DNA of 64,000 bases from Chloroflexota bacterium (GTDB lineage: Bacteria; Chloroflexota; Anaerolineae; Anaerolineales; UBA4823), in assembly GCA_029265355.1 (NCBI GenBank), contig JAJUJL010000017.1, forward strand, positions 39,080-103,079, given 5' to 3'. Below, in pieces: positions 26,101-36,723 of the stretch (position 1 is its first letter; each line of letters opens with the position of its first letter). A model generated the notes under the pieces. It was given only the letters and a program-made list of their open reading frames with translations. It did no database searches and was not told the DNA's origin. A program made the translations under genes and the position numbers.

Positions 26101-26244
26101 ATCTGGTTGAATGGCGCTGTGCTGCCGCAGGATGAATCAATTCTTGCGGATGAAGTCCCGTCCTCCAGGCTGGATGAGCAGGGCCGCTTGCATTTGCAGG
26201 CGCCGCCCAGCCCTGTACTGGTCGAGATCGAACCCGGCTGCTGA
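23167..26244 (+). CDS. Secreted alpha-L-rhamnosidase-like protein (GH78 type)
   Basis: 1025 residues with an N-terminal hydrophobic anchor (~20-40), an AVYLPFIAG motif, several beta domains and an alpha/alpha-barrel from ~residue 570. Asp597, Glu602 and Asp609 in DTPWRERGQWWGDA match the spacing I recall for the catalytic residues of Bacillus RhaB (567, 572, 579), and Glu875 in TTWWEQF matches its Glu841. Those residues fit an inverting rhamnosidase. The operon also makes dTDP-L-rhamnose, so the enzyme may trim the cluster's own rhamnose. It starts 19 bases after the GH39-like gene. Confidence 0.85.
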   Translation: MPSIATGRASAKKGAGALWAPSAWVALSVLCLVYALVNQAPLFSQPASLHALNVNSSVSAIQARLPVGVVAAAPVSAVYLPFIAGRSLFSDDPAIWSSPVTPTASPHYPLIDEASTSLRASVETPGASQVTLFRHRFQLDEKLDQAELVIFADTRYQAWLDGKWIGRGPARFSMSYREYDVLPLGALTAGDHVLAVLVQWAPNTRRSESSYPMLRAHVQGSGASGVRLLARTGPDWLTLETNAWQPQAAPVHSWSLIGPTELLDLQQLPDNWYAPDFNDLGWGQAVITGDSETGTTYEPRSIPPLIEQPVTPVIAGVGLLSPGYLLGEFMPSAVSQTIPLTTTSNLTLTLEILKETLPPTVTLAVDGTIPDWQPAGAAQRPDVSTASLPLAAGTHQISLANVPTLGMALAIQQSPDLEVKLPFQQGLHAGHRLLLADYQPNPTAVETVQDAALSLSFVSLPGYAILDLGRTIHGRIAAQVSGPPGSILDMGWDERLSANGIPLPYPGSLHPQWNQVDSWVLDGLPRQITTLDARAGRYLLIAAWGKGPIQLQQITITEERYPTVQSGSFHSSDSRLNTIWQTGVETMRPNMTDAYTDTPWRERGQWWGDAYIGILANQAAFGDTLLWRRGIRLMADAMQNLDAPGIAPNPNDTHMLDYAMLWVDSLANYIRTSGDLSEAYRAFPQVVSFMQHLQELENVSTGLLDLPQMHWSQTAYIDPLGYDSRYGQSTALNALYTQALRSAAEIARSTGNAQSANQWELKAEALRQAVNQWLYLPDEGRYLSTIYQGTPVAPGPHAQAYALTYGLPEASQQDAVAQSLLELLSPDPANPNLNIYGFFWVLEGLARSGYISQALGLLDLYYGRLLDQGATTWWEQFAAGGNWRASLSHAWGVSPTWFLSSYVLGATQTGANAWQVKLPFDAGETYSGPLSVEGAIPLRNGPLAVSWQRNCPRVTLQIASPAGTHGEIILPRTQPGAVIWLNGAVLPQDESILADEVPSSRLDEQGRLHLQAPPSPVLVEIEPGC

Positions 26245-26264
26245 CCAGGCCAAATTCACCCCTC

Positions 26265-27989
26265 TTGTCCACTCCTAACCCGGCTTCCGCCAATCCGATA
26301 ACTCGCCTGGGCAATTGGACAGCATCCGCGCTGGCAGGCATTTACCTGGGCATGCTCTTGTTGTTGGCGCTGGCGCGCATGGTCTATCCATTCGAGCTGG
26401 AATGGACAGAAGGCGCATTTTTGGATCAGGTGTATTGGATTTCAAGCGGCCGCTTCCCTTACCAGCCGCCCACGCTGGAATTCCTGCCGCTCACCTACAC
26501 TCCCATCTATTTTTACCTGGCTGCTGGCGCGGCAAAGATTTTCGGGACAGGCTTTTTTGCTCCTCGGCTGGTTTCAGTCCTGGCGACTGTCGGAGTGCTG
26601 GCGCTGAGTTTCCTCCTGGTGCAGAGCGCCACGGGCAGTAAACTGTTCGCCTGGTTGTCGACCGGCTTATTTGCCGCCAGCTACCGTTTCACCGGCGCCT
26701 GGCTGGATCTGGCCAAGACCGACAGCCTGTTCTTGCTGCTGGTGATGCTGGCCTATTGGGTCTACCGTTCCGCTCGCCAGCGCGCACAGGCGGGAGGCAG
26801 CTTGCTGCTCACCTGGGTGTTCAGCGGAACGTTGTTTGCCCTGGCGTACTTCACCAAGCAGACGACTTTGCCGGTTGTGATTGCACTCTCGCCGGTCTCC
26901 CTGTTGGCGTGGCGCGGGCGTAGTTGGCCGGTGTGGGCCTGGGCGGCTGCCCTTGCAGGCGGTGCGTTTGTGCTGCTCGACCGGCTCAGCCTGGGATGGT
27001 TTTCCTATTACACTCTGGATGCACTGGCGTACCACGCTCGCCTGCTGCCATTGGGCATATTCTGGGGTCCGCTGTTGAAACGCATGGCGCCCGCTATGCT
27101 GCTGGCTGCGCTCAGCATACCGCTGGCTGCGGCCCAATTGCGCAAGAACCCGGGATCTATAGTCTTCTTCACTTGGCGCTCGCCAGGTGCAGAACCGCCG
27201 CCGGCAGACAGCCTGCCGTTGCACCTCTCTCTGGTTTGGGAAGATATCGCCTTCACCATAGCGCTTATCCTGGCAAGCTGGAGCGTTTTCTTTAAAACCT
27301 GGACCTACGATAATGGGTTTTTGCCGGCCTCGCTCGGTCTCTCATTGCTGGCTGGTATGGTTGCCGGCTGGTGGCAAACAAGCCCCATGCTGCAAAAGTT
27401 GACCAGCGCCGAACCGCTGCGAAGAGCTGCCCCCCTCTTTCTCATCATCATTCAATTTACGCTTCTTGCCTATGACCCACGGCAGCAGCTCCCAACGGCA
27501 AGCCACAGGGCAGCGGGGGAGCGCCTCTTGCAGGATATCGCCGAGCTGCCGGGAGAGGTTTGGGTCTTCCAGCACAGCTACTTGAGCCGCATGGCAGGCA
27601 AAGCCAGCTTTTTTCACGCCGCTCCCATGGGCGATTACCTCGGGGCTGCGCAGCCGCCGGCGGGCAGTGATGACTTCGAGCGCCGCCAACAGATCGCAGC
27701 AGTTTTTGAGCAAGCCCTGCGCGCACAAACTGCCCAATGGGTGATCGTGGACAAGCTGGCAGACTTCTGGCAGCCAGCCTACATACCGGTGAAAGAACTG
27801 GGAGAAGATTCGCCGGAGGCTGATTTCCGCCCGCTGACTGGCGCCGTCACCCGGCCCTCTTACATCCTGGCGCGCAATCTCCTCGCCCAGGAAGCGCACC
27901 TGGCGCTGGCTGGCAACATCGATTTCAGGCTTTTCTTGGCAAGCAAGCAATCTCAGGTGGTTCCCACCATAGCGGCAGTCTCCAAATGA
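26265..27989 (+). CDS. Integral membrane GT-C glycosyltransferase, GT39-like
   Basis: 574 residues with many transmembrane helices. The first loop carries the acidic motif FELEWTEGAFLDQVYW, in the position of the catalytic Asp/Glu of polyprenyl-phosphate-sugar transferases. The start is uncertain: TTG 26265 is the earliest usual start codon in frame and no ATG is close. The end overlaps the next gene (ATGA). A C-terminal soluble part from ~residue 450 is periplasmic or external. It is likely to transfer one sugar from a lipid carrier; no acceptor can be named. Confidence 0.72.
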   Translation: MSTPNPASANPITRLGNWTASALAGIYLGMLLLLALARMVYPFELEWTEGAFLDQVYWISSGRFPYQPPTLEFLPLTYTPIYFYLAAGAAKIFGTGFFAPRLVSVLATVGVLALSFLLVQSATGSKLFAWLSTGLFAASYRFTGAWLDLAKTDSLFLLLVMLAYWVYRSARQRAQAGGSLLLTWVFSGTLFALAYFTKQTTLPVVIALSPVSLLAWRGRSWPVWAWAAALAGGAFVLLDRLSLGWFSYYTLDALAYHARLLPLGIFWGPLLKRMAPAMLLAALSIPLAAAQLRKNPGSIVFFTWRSPGAEPPPADSLPLHLSLVWEDIAFTIALILASWSVFFKTWTYDNGFLPASLGLSLLAGMVAGWWQTSPMLQKLTSAEPLRRAAPLFLIIIQFTLLAYDPRQQLPTASHRAAGERLLQDIAELPGEVWVFQHSYLSRMAGKASFFHAAPMGDYLGAAQPPAGSDDFERRQQIAAVFEQALRAQTAQWVIVDKLADFWQPAYIPVKELGEDSPEADFRPLTGAVTRPSYILARNLLAQEAHLALAGNIDFRLFLASKQSQVVPTIAAVSK

Positions 27990-29512
27990 CCCAAGCATCC
28001 GCCAAATCCAGTCCCTGGAACGCAGTAGGCTTCGGGCTTTCCCGGCTGAAACTTCAGCAGACGGGCATGGTTTATCTCATATATGGGCTGGTTGTCACAG
28101 CGGCGCTCTTCGCCATTTTCCGCGATTGGGGTTATGACGATCCGTTCATCACTTATCGCTACGCGCTCAACCTGGCGCAAGGCATGGGTTTCACCTACAA
28201 TCCCGGCGAGCGCGTTTTGAGCACCACCACACCGCTCTTTGCCCTGCTGCTCGCCATTCCGGCAGCCATTTACCATGCTCTACCGCGTGCCGCTAACCTG
28301 ATCGGCGCAGCCAGCATTGCCCTGGGAGGATTACTGTTGTGGGATCTGGCGCGCGCATTAAACAGGCCCATCGCCGCCTGGGCGGGATTGCTGCTTTACC
28401 CAACTTTCTTTATCCTGGCGATGACGATCGGCTCCGAGACGCCACTCTACCTGGCATTTTGCCTGGGCGCTTTTGCTGCCTTTGCGCGTGAAAAATACAC
28501 ATTAGCGGCCGCAGCCTGCGCCCTGGCTCTGCTGACTCGCCCGGATGGCGCCCTGGTACCGATCATCCTGTCATTGGCATACCTACCCAACCTGCGCCGA
28601 CGCCCGTTTCCCTGGCGCGCCGTGCTGGTCTTCCTGGCAATTGCCATCCCCTGGTATGTGTTTTCCTGGGCCTATTTCGGCAGCCCCATCCCAGCGACCC
28701 TGGCTGCCAAGCAAGAACAGGCTCGCCTGGCAAACAGCGTCACCTTTACACCCGGCTTTTTGAATGTGCTCAAGTGGTTTCAAGCCAGCCCTGTTTATTG
28801 GATAGAGGCTTTGTTGGCGTTGGGGGGCGCGACCTGGGTGACGATCAAAGACCGGCGCTGGCGGCCTTTCCTGCTCTGGCCGGTGATTTACTTTTCAGCT
28901 TATCACTTCCTGCAGGTGAGCACATACTACTGGTATTATGTGCCTCTTGTGCCGCCGCTGCTGGTAGCCACCGGTCTTGGAGTTGAAGGATTGGCGCAGA
29001 GCATCCAAAGGCTGGCCAGCCGGCGACAATCTCCAGGCCTGGCTGCACGACCATCAGAGCAGGTGCTTTGGACGACTGGGGCAGCGATGGTTTGCTTGCT
29101 CCTGTTGGCTATCATGCAGTTCAACGATCTTTGGAAGCTGCACATGAACCCAGACCGGCGCCTGCTGGTCTACCAGCAAGCCGGAATATGGTTGGCAGAA
29201 AACACACCGCAACATGCTACGGTAGCCACGCTGGAAGTGGGTATCATTGGCTATTACGCCCAACGCTATATGATCGATTTTGCCGGCCTGCTGCAACCCG
29301 AGATCGCTGCCCAACTGGCAGGCAGCCAGAGCTACGACAGGTTGGCTGTGCAGGTCTCAGAACAATACCAGCCCGATTACCTGGTGGTGCGTGAAGGCAG
29401 CTCTCCTGAGCTTGAAAACACGTATATAGCGGGGCAATGCCAGGAAGCGCACCGAATCGACGGCAACAGCTCCGGTTATCCAGCTAACCTGCTGATCTAT
29501 GATTGCCGTTGA
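27986..29512 (+). CDS. Integral membrane GT-C glycosyltransferase, AftB-like
   Basis: 508 residues, about ten helices. The loop DDPFITYRYALNLAQGMGF, then NPGERVLSTTTPLF, matches the GT-C motif of arabinofuranosyltransferase AftB-type enzymes, where the Asp pair is catalytic. Translation is coupled to the previous membrane protein by a four-base overlap, so they probably act together on one glycan. The C-terminal soluble domain carries two Cys. Family placement is from this motif. Confidence 0.72.
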   Translation: MTQASAKSSPWNAVGFGLSRLKLQQTGMVYLIYGLVVTAALFAIFRDWGYDDPFITYRYALNLAQGMGFTYNPGERVLSTTTPLFALLLAIPAAIYHALPRAANLIGAASIALGGLLLWDLARALNRPIAAWAGLLLYPTFFILAMTIGSETPLYLAFCLGAFAAFAREKYTLAAAACALALLTRPDGALVPIILSLAYLPNLRRRPFPWRAVLVFLAIAIPWYVFSWAYFGSPIPATLAAKQEQARLANSVTFTPGFLNVLKWFQASPVYWIEALLALGGATWVTIKDRRWRPFLLWPVIYFSAYHFLQVSTYYWYYVPLVPPLLVATGLGVEGLAQSIQRLASRRQSPGLAARPSEQVLWTTGAAMVCLLLLAIMQFNDLWKLHMNPDRRLLVYQQAGIWLAENTPQHATVATLEVGIIGYYAQRYMIDFAGLLQPEIAAQLAGSQSYDRLAVQVSEQYQPDYLVVREGSSPELENTYIAGQCQEAHRIDGNSSGYPANLLIYDCR

Positions 29513-29554
29513 ATGCAGGAAACCGCATCACGGTTGGTGGAATTCTCGATGACC

Positions 29555-29582
29555 GGTACAGGAAGATTTTTCAGGCTATAAT
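29555..29582 (+). promoter_or_regulatory. Candidate promoter of the rhamnose operon
   Basis: A perfect -10 TATAAT at 29577-29582 with a weak -35 (GGTACA at 29555-29560) 16 bases away, inside the 109-base gap before the rfbC-like gene. The ATG follows 40 bases later. The -10 is convincing, the -35 is not. Confidence 0.5.
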
Positions 29583-29621
29583 AACTGGCTGAAATCAATG
29601 CGTCCGCGCGACAGGCAGTAG

Positions 29622-30170
29622 ATGGAATTTTTACCCGCTTCGATCCCAGGCATTATCCTCATCCATCCCAAAGTTTTTCGGGATGGGCGTGGTTTCTTCA
29701 TGGAAACCTTTCAGGCTGAGCGCTTTGCTGCGGCAGGAATCCCGACGCACTTCGTACAAGACAATCACAGCGGCTCGACCCGCGGTACGCTGCGCGGCCT
29801 GCACTACCAGATCCGCCACGCACAGGGAAAACTGGTGCGCGTGGTTGCTGGCGAAGTGTTCGATGTTGCTTTAGACTTGCGCCGCAGCTCGCCGACTTTT
29901 GGGAAGTGGCTGGGCATGCGCCTGTCGTCTCAAAATCACACCCAATTGTGGATACCCCCTGGATTTGCGCATGGCTTCTACGTGCTGAGCGACTGGGCCG
30001 AGGTGATCTATAAGACGACCGATTTCTACGCCCCGGCCTGGGAGCGCACGCTGATGTGGAACGATAGCGAACTAGGCATTGCCTGGCCCATCCCCCCTGG
30101 TGAGCAGCCCATCGTTTCTGAAAAAGATCAGAGGGGAACCCGCTTTCGAGATGCTGAGTTGTTCGATTAA
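29622..30170 (+). CDS. rfbC: dTDP-4-dehydrorhamnose 3,5-epimerase
   Basis: A 182-residue cupin enzyme that epimerises C3 and C5 of dTDP-4-keto-6-deoxyglucose. Catalytic His is in TLRGLHYQ, with Gln/Lys HAQGKLVRV downstream, and FVQDNHS and FAHGFYVLS are family signatures. The usual length is ~180. It is the first of four genes that make a complete dTDP-L-rhamnose pathway, with a TAATG overlap to the next. Confidence 0.95.
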   Translation: MEFLPASIPGIILIHPKVFRDGRGFFMETFQAERFAAAGIPTHFVQDNHSGSTRGTLRGLHYQIRHAQGKLVRVVAGEVFDVALDLRRSSPTFGKWLGMRLSSQNHTQLWIPPGFAHGFYVLSDWAEVIYKTTDFYAPAWERTLMWNDSELGIAWPIPPGEQPIVSEKDQRGTRFRDAELFD

Positions 30171-31260
30171 TGAGGACCATGAAAAATATACTCGTCACCG
30201 GAGGGGCTGGTTTCATTGGCGCAAATTTTGTGCGCTTTTTGCTGGAGCAAAGCGCCGAAACGCGCATCGTCAATCTGGATGCGCTCACCTATGCCGGCAG
30301 CCTGGAGAACCTGAAAGACCTCCCTTCTCCCGAACGCCACACCTTCGTGCATGGCAACATCTGCGACCGGCAACTTGTCGACCATCTGCTGCGCGCTCAC
30401 CAGATCGACACCATCGTTCATTTTGCCGCCGAGACCCATGTCGATCGCTCCATTCAAGATCCGGGACCCTTCATCCAGACCAATATCGTGGGCACCTACA
30501 CACTGCTGGAAGCCGCCCGTCAATACTGGCTGGTAGAAAAAGCCTTCCCACACCACGCGGTTCGCTTCCACCATGTCTCCACCGATGAAGTGTTTGGCGC
30601 GCTGAAGCCTGGCGATCCACCATTTTCTGAAACCACACCCTACGCCCCAAACTCGCCCTACGCCGCCAGCAAAGCCGCCAGCGATCACCTGGTGCGCGCC
30701 TACTACCACACTTTTGGTTTACCAGTTACGATCTCCAATTGCTCCAATAATTATGGGCCATTCCAGTTTCCAGAAAAACTGCTGCCCTTGATGATTACCA
30801 ATGCATTGGAAGGGAAACCCCTGCCGATCTACGGCGATGGGCAACAAATTCGGGATTGGCTGTACGTCGGCGATCACTGCGAAGCCATCTATCGCATCCT
30901 GGAAAAAGGCGCTGTGGGGGAGACCTATGCCATCGGCGGCAATAACCAGCCCACCAACCTGATGTTGGTAGAAACCGTGTGCGCCATCCTGGACGAGGAG
31001 ATGCCAGACTCGCCCCACACGCCGCACAAGGCACTCATCCAGCACGTGCCCGATCGCCCAGGGCATGACCGGCGCTATGCCATGGATATCACCAAGATTT
31101 CTGGTGAATTGGGTTGGCAGCCGCGCCAGGGATTGGGCAGCGGCCTGGCGAAAACCGTCCAATGGTACCTGGCGAACCAGGCCTGGATCGCAGCCATTCG
31201 CCAACAACAAGATTACCAGCGCTGGCTAGAGCAGAACTACCAAAAAAGAGGGCATAAACC

Positions 31261-31264
<4 letters not shown>
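30170..31264 (+). CDS. rfbB: dTDP-glucose 4,6-dehydratase
   Basis: A 364-residue extended SDR that converts dTDP-glucose to dTDP-4-keto-6-deoxyglucose. NAD loop [12 protein letters not shown], catalytic [10 protein letters not shown] and [11 protein letters not shown] (YxxxK), and NPRDW-like region RDWLYVGDH are all present. ATG 30170 is coupled to the rfbC stop; ATG 30179 is an alternative. The 3' end overlaps the next gene by four bases. Second step of the rhamnose pathway. Confidence 0.96.
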
Positions 31265-32154
<890 letters not shown>

Positions 32155-32181
32155 GGCGCGCGCCAGTATGCTCTCGAACGT

Positions 32182-33063
32182 ATGATGCGCATCTTGCTCA
32201 CTGGTGCTAACGGACAACTGGGTTGGGAGTTGCAGCGCAGCCTGTCAACGCTTGGCAGTGTCATTGGTGTCGACCTGCCAGAATACGACCTGGCCCAGCC
32301 TGATCGGCTTCTCGAGCTGGTGCGCCAGGTTCGACCACAAGTGATTGTCAATCCGGCTGCCTACACCGATGTGGACAAAGCCGAGCAAGAGCATGATCTG
32401 GCGCACACGGTGAACGGAGTTGCGCCCGGGCTCTTGGCGCAGCAGGCCAACGAGATCGGCGCCGCGATCATCCATTACTCTACCGATTATGTATTCAACG
32501 GCAGCCTGGGGAGGCCGTACTCAGAAAATGATCAACCAGCACCATTAAACGCTTATGGTCGCTCGAAACTTGTCGGCGAACAAGCTGTGCAGCAGGTGGG
32601 AGATGCATTTCTGATCCTGCGCACCAGTTGGGTGTACAGTCTGCGCGGCAACAGCTTTGTCAACAAGGTGCTGCGCTGGTCGCGCAGTCATCGCACGCTG
32701 CGCATCGTTAATGACCAGGTCAGCAATCCCACCTGGGCGCGCGCGCTGGCTGAGGCAACCGGGCAGCTACTGGCGCAAGCCGGCAGCCAGCCGGCTGGCT
32801 GGATCCGTGAGCGGCGCGGCCTCTACCATCTGGCAGCGCCGGACTGGACCAGTCGCTTTGAGTGGGCGCAGGCAATCCTATCACTCGACCCTCATCGAGA
32901 ACAGCAGGTCGTGCAGGAAGTGCTGCCAGCCAGCAGCGCTGAGTTCCCCACCCCCGCTGTGCGCCCGGCTTTTTCAGCTCTGGATTGCAGCCTGTTCTCG
33001 AAGACTTTCGATCTCCAGCTCCCCCACTGGAGAGATGCGCTGCGTTTGAGCCTGACTGTGTGA
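32182..33063 (+). CDS. rfbD: dTDP-4-dehydrorhamnose reductase
   Basis: A 293-residue NADPH reductase giving dTDP-L-rhamnose. LLTGANGQLGWEL is the cofactor loop, with VNPAAYTDVDKAE, STDYVFNG and YGRSKLVGE (YxxxK). Start ATG 32182; the following ATG at 32185 is as good. It completes the C-B-A-D operon. The 93-base gap after it holds a promoter candidate for the next block. Confidence 0.95.
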   Translation: MMRILLTGANGQLGWELQRSLSTLGSVIGVDLPEYDLAQPDRLLELVRQVRPQVIVNPAAYTDVDKAEQEHDLAHTVNGVAPGLLAQQANEIGAAIIHYSTDYVFNGSLGRPYSENDQPAPLNAYGRSKLVGEQAVQQVGDAFLILRTSWVYSLRGNSFVNKVLRWSRSHRTLRIVNDQVSNPTWARALAEATGQLLAQAGSQPAGWIRERRGLYHLAAPDWTSRFEWAQAILSLDPHREQQVVQEVLPASSAEFPTPAVRPAFSALDCSLFSKTFDLQLPHWRDALRLSLTV

Positions 33064-33101
33064 GTGCCAGGCTGTGAAATCTCCGGTTTCGAACAAAACA
33101 G

Positions 33102-33130
33102 TTGCCCCGCCTGCACAGGCCACCTATGAT
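33102..33130 (+). promoter_or_regulatory. Candidate promoter before the large glycosyltransferase block
   Basis: TTGCCC at 33102-33107, a 17-base spacer and TATGAT at 33125-33130; the ATG is 26 bases downstream. The -35 starts a nine-base TTGCCCCGC that also begins the -35 of the candidate at 45147. Confidence 0.5.
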
Positions 33131-33156
33131 GCCAACCCTGTGAAACGAAAGCATTA

Positions 33157-36100
33157 ATGGTCAACATTCAGGATCCCGATTCAGCATCGCCAATGCATGA
33201 AAACAGCTCGTCCACAAGGTTACGTCTGGTTGCCTACAGCACCAACACCTGGGTAAGCCCACTGGCTCAATTGCGCATCCTGGCGCCAGCGCGGCAGTGT
33301 GGAATTCAAGTCGTTTTGGGCGCAGAGGGCGACCAGGATTATCCAGAGCGTGTGGCAGATGCCGACCTGGTACTCATTCAGCGCGATTTCCCACGCCGGC
33401 TGAAAGCCTACCAGCAAATTCTCTTCCTGGCGCGCCAGCAGGGCAAGCCGGTGGTGTACGACCTGGATGATTTACTGCTCGAGCTGCCCGAAGATCACCC
33501 CGACCGGCTCAATCACTATTACGCAGACGCGCTTCTGCCGATGCTGCACGCCCTCAGCGCCGCAGATGCTGTCACGGTCAGCAATGCATTGTTGGCCGAT
33601 TACGTTCGTCCGTTCAATTCGAATGTATTCCTGCTGCCCAATTATCTCGACGATCAGCTTTGGAAACTACATCCCCCAAAATCGTCCGAGACCGGCGATT
33701 CTCCGCTCGTGATCGGATACATGGGGGGTGAATCGCACCTGGAAGATCTGCGCCTGGTCGCTCCAGCGCTGATGGAAATTTTGCAGCGCTACGGTAGCCG
33801 AGTAGCCCTGCACGTGTTAGGCGTTCGCCCTCCAGAGGAGTTGCTCGCTCAACCCAATATCACCTGGAGGCCGTCAAAAACTCACGTCTACGCCGATTTT
33901 GCTGCCGATTTTGCATCCCAGCCGGCTGATCTCTTCATTGCCCCCTTGCGGGATAATCACTTCAACCGCTGCAAGAGCGCCATCAAATTCCTTGAGTATA
34001 GCTCGATGGGCATACCGGGAATCTACAGCCGCATCGAACCCTACAGCAGCGTGGTCTCTCACGGCAAAAATGGTTTGCTGGCTTACACCGGCGAAGAGTG
34101 GGTGGTTTGCCTGGCTGAGTTGATCGAAAAGCCTGAGCTGCGCCGCACTCTTGGCCAGAGTGCGCAAGAGACCGTGCGCAGGGATTGGCTGCTGTCTGAG
34201 CACGCTCAGCAATGGGCAGATGTTTACCAGAGCCTGCTGGCGGGCGAGCGCAGAGGCCAGTCGACATCCGCATGGGGCGATGCTGCAGTTTTGCGCATCC
34301 TCGATCAAGTGAGCGAGTGGCAGCGCGACCTGAAAACCAGCGCCGAGGGTTTCCACACGCAGCAAGCCGAGCATGAGCAGGCTTTGCGTGAGAGTCTGCA
34401 GACTGTCCAATCACTGCAAACGCGCCTGGAGGCAACCGAGAAGACGCTGTCCGAGATCAACCGCCAGTTGCTCGACGTTTACAGCAGCACAGCCTGGCAG
34501 ATCGTCAAATGGTTGTGGCGGCTGAGGCTGGCGATTTTCCCAAAAGGCAGCCGGCGAGAACGGTTGGCGCAAGGCTTGATGAGCCGGTTGAGACCAGGGA
34601 GGGGCGTCGCTCCCAATGCGCCTGCCGCTGCTCCCGAAACTGGTACGATACCCGGCGCCGCAACACTATCCACTGCGACCACCTCACCCGCTCTCCCCTT
34701 GCCAACCTCACCCCCCGCCACGCAAGAGTCGCCTCTCACCTCACGCGTGGAATTACAGTTCAATGGGGCATCTTTTGGCGATATCGATCTGCTCTGGCAA
34801 GCGCGGCCAGCGAAATACGACCTGATCGTCATGCCGGTGATGGATTGGGAATCTCGGGTGCAGCGTCCCCAACAAATCGCCTTGCAGTTTGCTGGCGCGG
34901 GGCAGCGCGTATTTTACCTGCACACCGCCTTCCGCCAACAAGCACAACCGCTGGTCAGGCGGGTGGATGAGAATATCTACGAGGTGCAGCTTTCCTCACA
35001 CACTCCTGTAAACATCTACCAGGAGGCGATGAGCGAACCGCTGCAGCAGACCGCGGCGGCCGAACTCGCAGCGGTGCGAAACGCTTTTGGCATCACCGAA
35101 GCCGTGACCATGGTGGATCTGCCTTTCTGGGCGCCGCTGGCAGCGCACTTACGCCAGGTCTATGGCTGGCGCATCATTTACGACTGCATGGACAATCATC
35201 GCGGCTTTTCGACCAACACCCAGCAAATGCTCGATCAGGAAGATATCTTGATCGCAACCAGTGACCTGGTGTTGGTTGCCTCTTACCCCATGTTGGCCGC
35301 CATATCTGCTGTGAATCCACATTGCATCCTGGTTCCCAATGGCGCTGATTTCACACACTTTCGTTTTGCCCCCTCCTGGAGTCCGCCAGATATCGCAGGC
35401 CTGGCGAAGCCAATTATTGGCTACCACGGCGCCATCTCGGACTGGTTCGACAGCGAATTGGTCCGGGACCTGGCACTCGCTCGACCCCAGTGGAACTTCG
35501 TTCTGATCGGGAGCACGCTGTACGGCAACACGGACGTCTTCCAGAAACTGCCGAATGTGATTCTGCTGGGCGAAAAACCCTACCAGCAACTGCCCGCCTA
35601 CCTGCATCACTACGATGTGGCAATCATTCCTTTGAAAAAGACACTGCTGACCCAGTATGCCAATCAGCTCAAGATGTATGAATACCTGAGCGCAGGCAAG
35701 CCCGTGGTGTCAACCGATTTGGAGGATATGCTGCATTACACCGAGCAAGCGCGCCTGGCATCTACGCCCCAGCAATGGGTGGAGGCAATCGAAGCGGCGC
35801 TGCAGGACAACTCTCCCCAGCAGGTCCAGAAGCGCCTGGCATTCGCTCGCCAGAATACCTGGCAGGCGCGCTACGCCCAAATCACGGCCGAGATTGCCGA
35901 GATTTACCCCAAGGTCAGCGTGATCATCCTGACCTACAACAACCTGGATTACACCCGTCTCTGCCTGGAGAGCCTGTACCAAAAAACCGCTTACCCAAAT
36001 TTCGAAGTCATTGTTGTGGATAACGCTTCGACAGATGGAACTCCAACATACCTGAAGGAATTTGCCACGACTCATGAGAATATGCGGTTGATCCTTAACG

Positions 36101-36678
36101 CCACGAATACCGGTTTCGCCAGGGGAAACAACACCGGCGCCGCCGCTGCCATTGGAGAGATCCTGGTCTTCCTGAATAACGATACGGTCGTGACCCGCGA
36201 CTGGCTTTCCGGCCTGGTCGCCCACCTACGAGATACCTCCGTTGGCATGGTTGGGGCAGTGACCAACCATTCTTGCAACGAGGGGCAAATCGAGGTCGAT
36301 TACACGCACCTGCGGGGCATGGATGCATTCGCTGCCCGCTATACCCGCGCCCATGCTGGAGAGGTGTTCCAGATTCGCATGCTACCGTTTTTCTGCGTCG
36401 CCATGCGACGCGCCTTGTTCGATGAAGTCGGCCCGCTAGATGAAAACTTCGCTATCGGCATGTTCGAAGATGACGATTACGCGATGCGAGTAAAATCCCG
36501 CGGCTATAAGGTCGTCTGCGCCGAGGATGTATTCGTGCACCATTGGGGCAGCGCCAGTTTCTCCAAAATCGACCCGGAAAGCTACCAGCGGATTTTCAAC
36601 GAGAACCGCCAAAAGTTCGAAGCCAAGTGGGGCGTCGCCTGGCAAATGCACCAGTATCGAAAAAACAACGACGATTAA
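33157..36678 (+). CDS. Three-domain glycosyltransferase (GT4 + TuaH-like + GT2)
   Basis: 1173 residues with three catalytic domains. Residues ~25-370 are a GT4-like GT-B domain (VVYDLDDLLLELPEDHP, KSAIKFLEYSSMG). A coiled coil (~385-445) and a Pro/Thr/Ala-rich linker (~500-535) follow. Residues ~550-905 are a TuaH-like GT-B domain (QRPQQIALQFA, YHGAISDWFDSEL, KMYEYLSAGKPVV). Residues ~915-1170 are a GT2 domain (VIILTYNNLDYTRLC, VVDNASTDGTP, VFLNNDTVVT). One polypeptide probably adds several different sugars in order. It has its own promoter candidate. The GT2 domain is a near duplicate of the first domain of the next gene. Confidence 0.88.
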   Translation: MVNIQDPDSASPMHENSSSTRLRLVAYSTNTWVSPLAQLRILAPARQCGIQVVLGAEGDQDYPERVADADLVLIQRDFPRRLKAYQQILFLARQQGKPVVYDLDDLLLELPEDHPDRLNHYYADALLPMLHALSAADAVTVSNALLADYVRPFNSNVFLLPNYLDDQLWKLHPPKSSETGDSPLVIGYMGGESHLEDLRLVAPALMEILQRYGSRVALHVLGVRPPEELLAQPNITWRPSKTHVYADFAADFASQPADLFIAPLRDNHFNRCKSAIKFLEYSSMGIPGIYSRIEPYSSVVSHGKNGLLAYTGEEWVVCLAELIEKPELRRTLGQSAQETVRRDWLLSEHAQQWADVYQSLLAGERRGQSTSAWGDAAVLRILDQVSEWQRDLKTSAEGFHTQQAEHEQALRESLQTVQSLQTRLEATEKTLSEINRQLLDVYSSTAWQIVKWLWRLRLAIFPKGSRRERLAQGLMSRLRPGRGVAPNAPAAAPETGTIPGAATLSTATTSPALPLPTSPPATQESPLTSRVELQFNGASFGDIDLLWQARPAKYDLIVMPVMDWESRVQRPQQIALQFAGAGQRVFYLHTAFRQQAQPLVRRVDENIYEVQLSSHTPVNIYQEAMSEPLQQTAAAELAAVRNAFGITEAVTMVDLPFWAPLAAHLRQVYGWRIIYDCMDNHRGFSTNTQQMLDQEDILIATSDLVLVASYPMLAAISAVNPHCILVPNGADFTHFRFAPSWSPPDIAGLAKPIIGYHGAISDWFDSELVRDLALARPQWNFVLIGSTLYGNTDVFQKLPNVILLGEKPYQQLPAYLHHYDVAIIPLKKTLLTQYANQLKMYEYLSAGKPVVSTDLEDMLHYTEQARLASTPQQWVEAIEAALQDNSPQQVQKRLAFARQNTWQARYAQITAEIAEIYPKVSVIILTYNNLDYTRLCLESLYQKTAYPNFEVIVVDNASTDGTPTYLKEFATTHENMRLILNATNTGFARGNNTGAAAAIGEILVFLNNDTVVTRDWLSGLVAHLRDTSVGMVGAVTNHSCNEGQIEVDYTHLRGMDAFAARYTRAHAGEVFQIRMLPFFCVAMRRALFDEVGPLDENFAIGMFEDDDYAMRVKSRGYKVVCAEDVFVHHWGSASFSKIDPESYQRIFNENRQKFEAKWGVAWQMHQYRKNNDD

Positions 36679-36723
36679 GAAGCTGCTCAATCCATACCTC
36701 TCGATTTGCAGGAATTGTCTTAC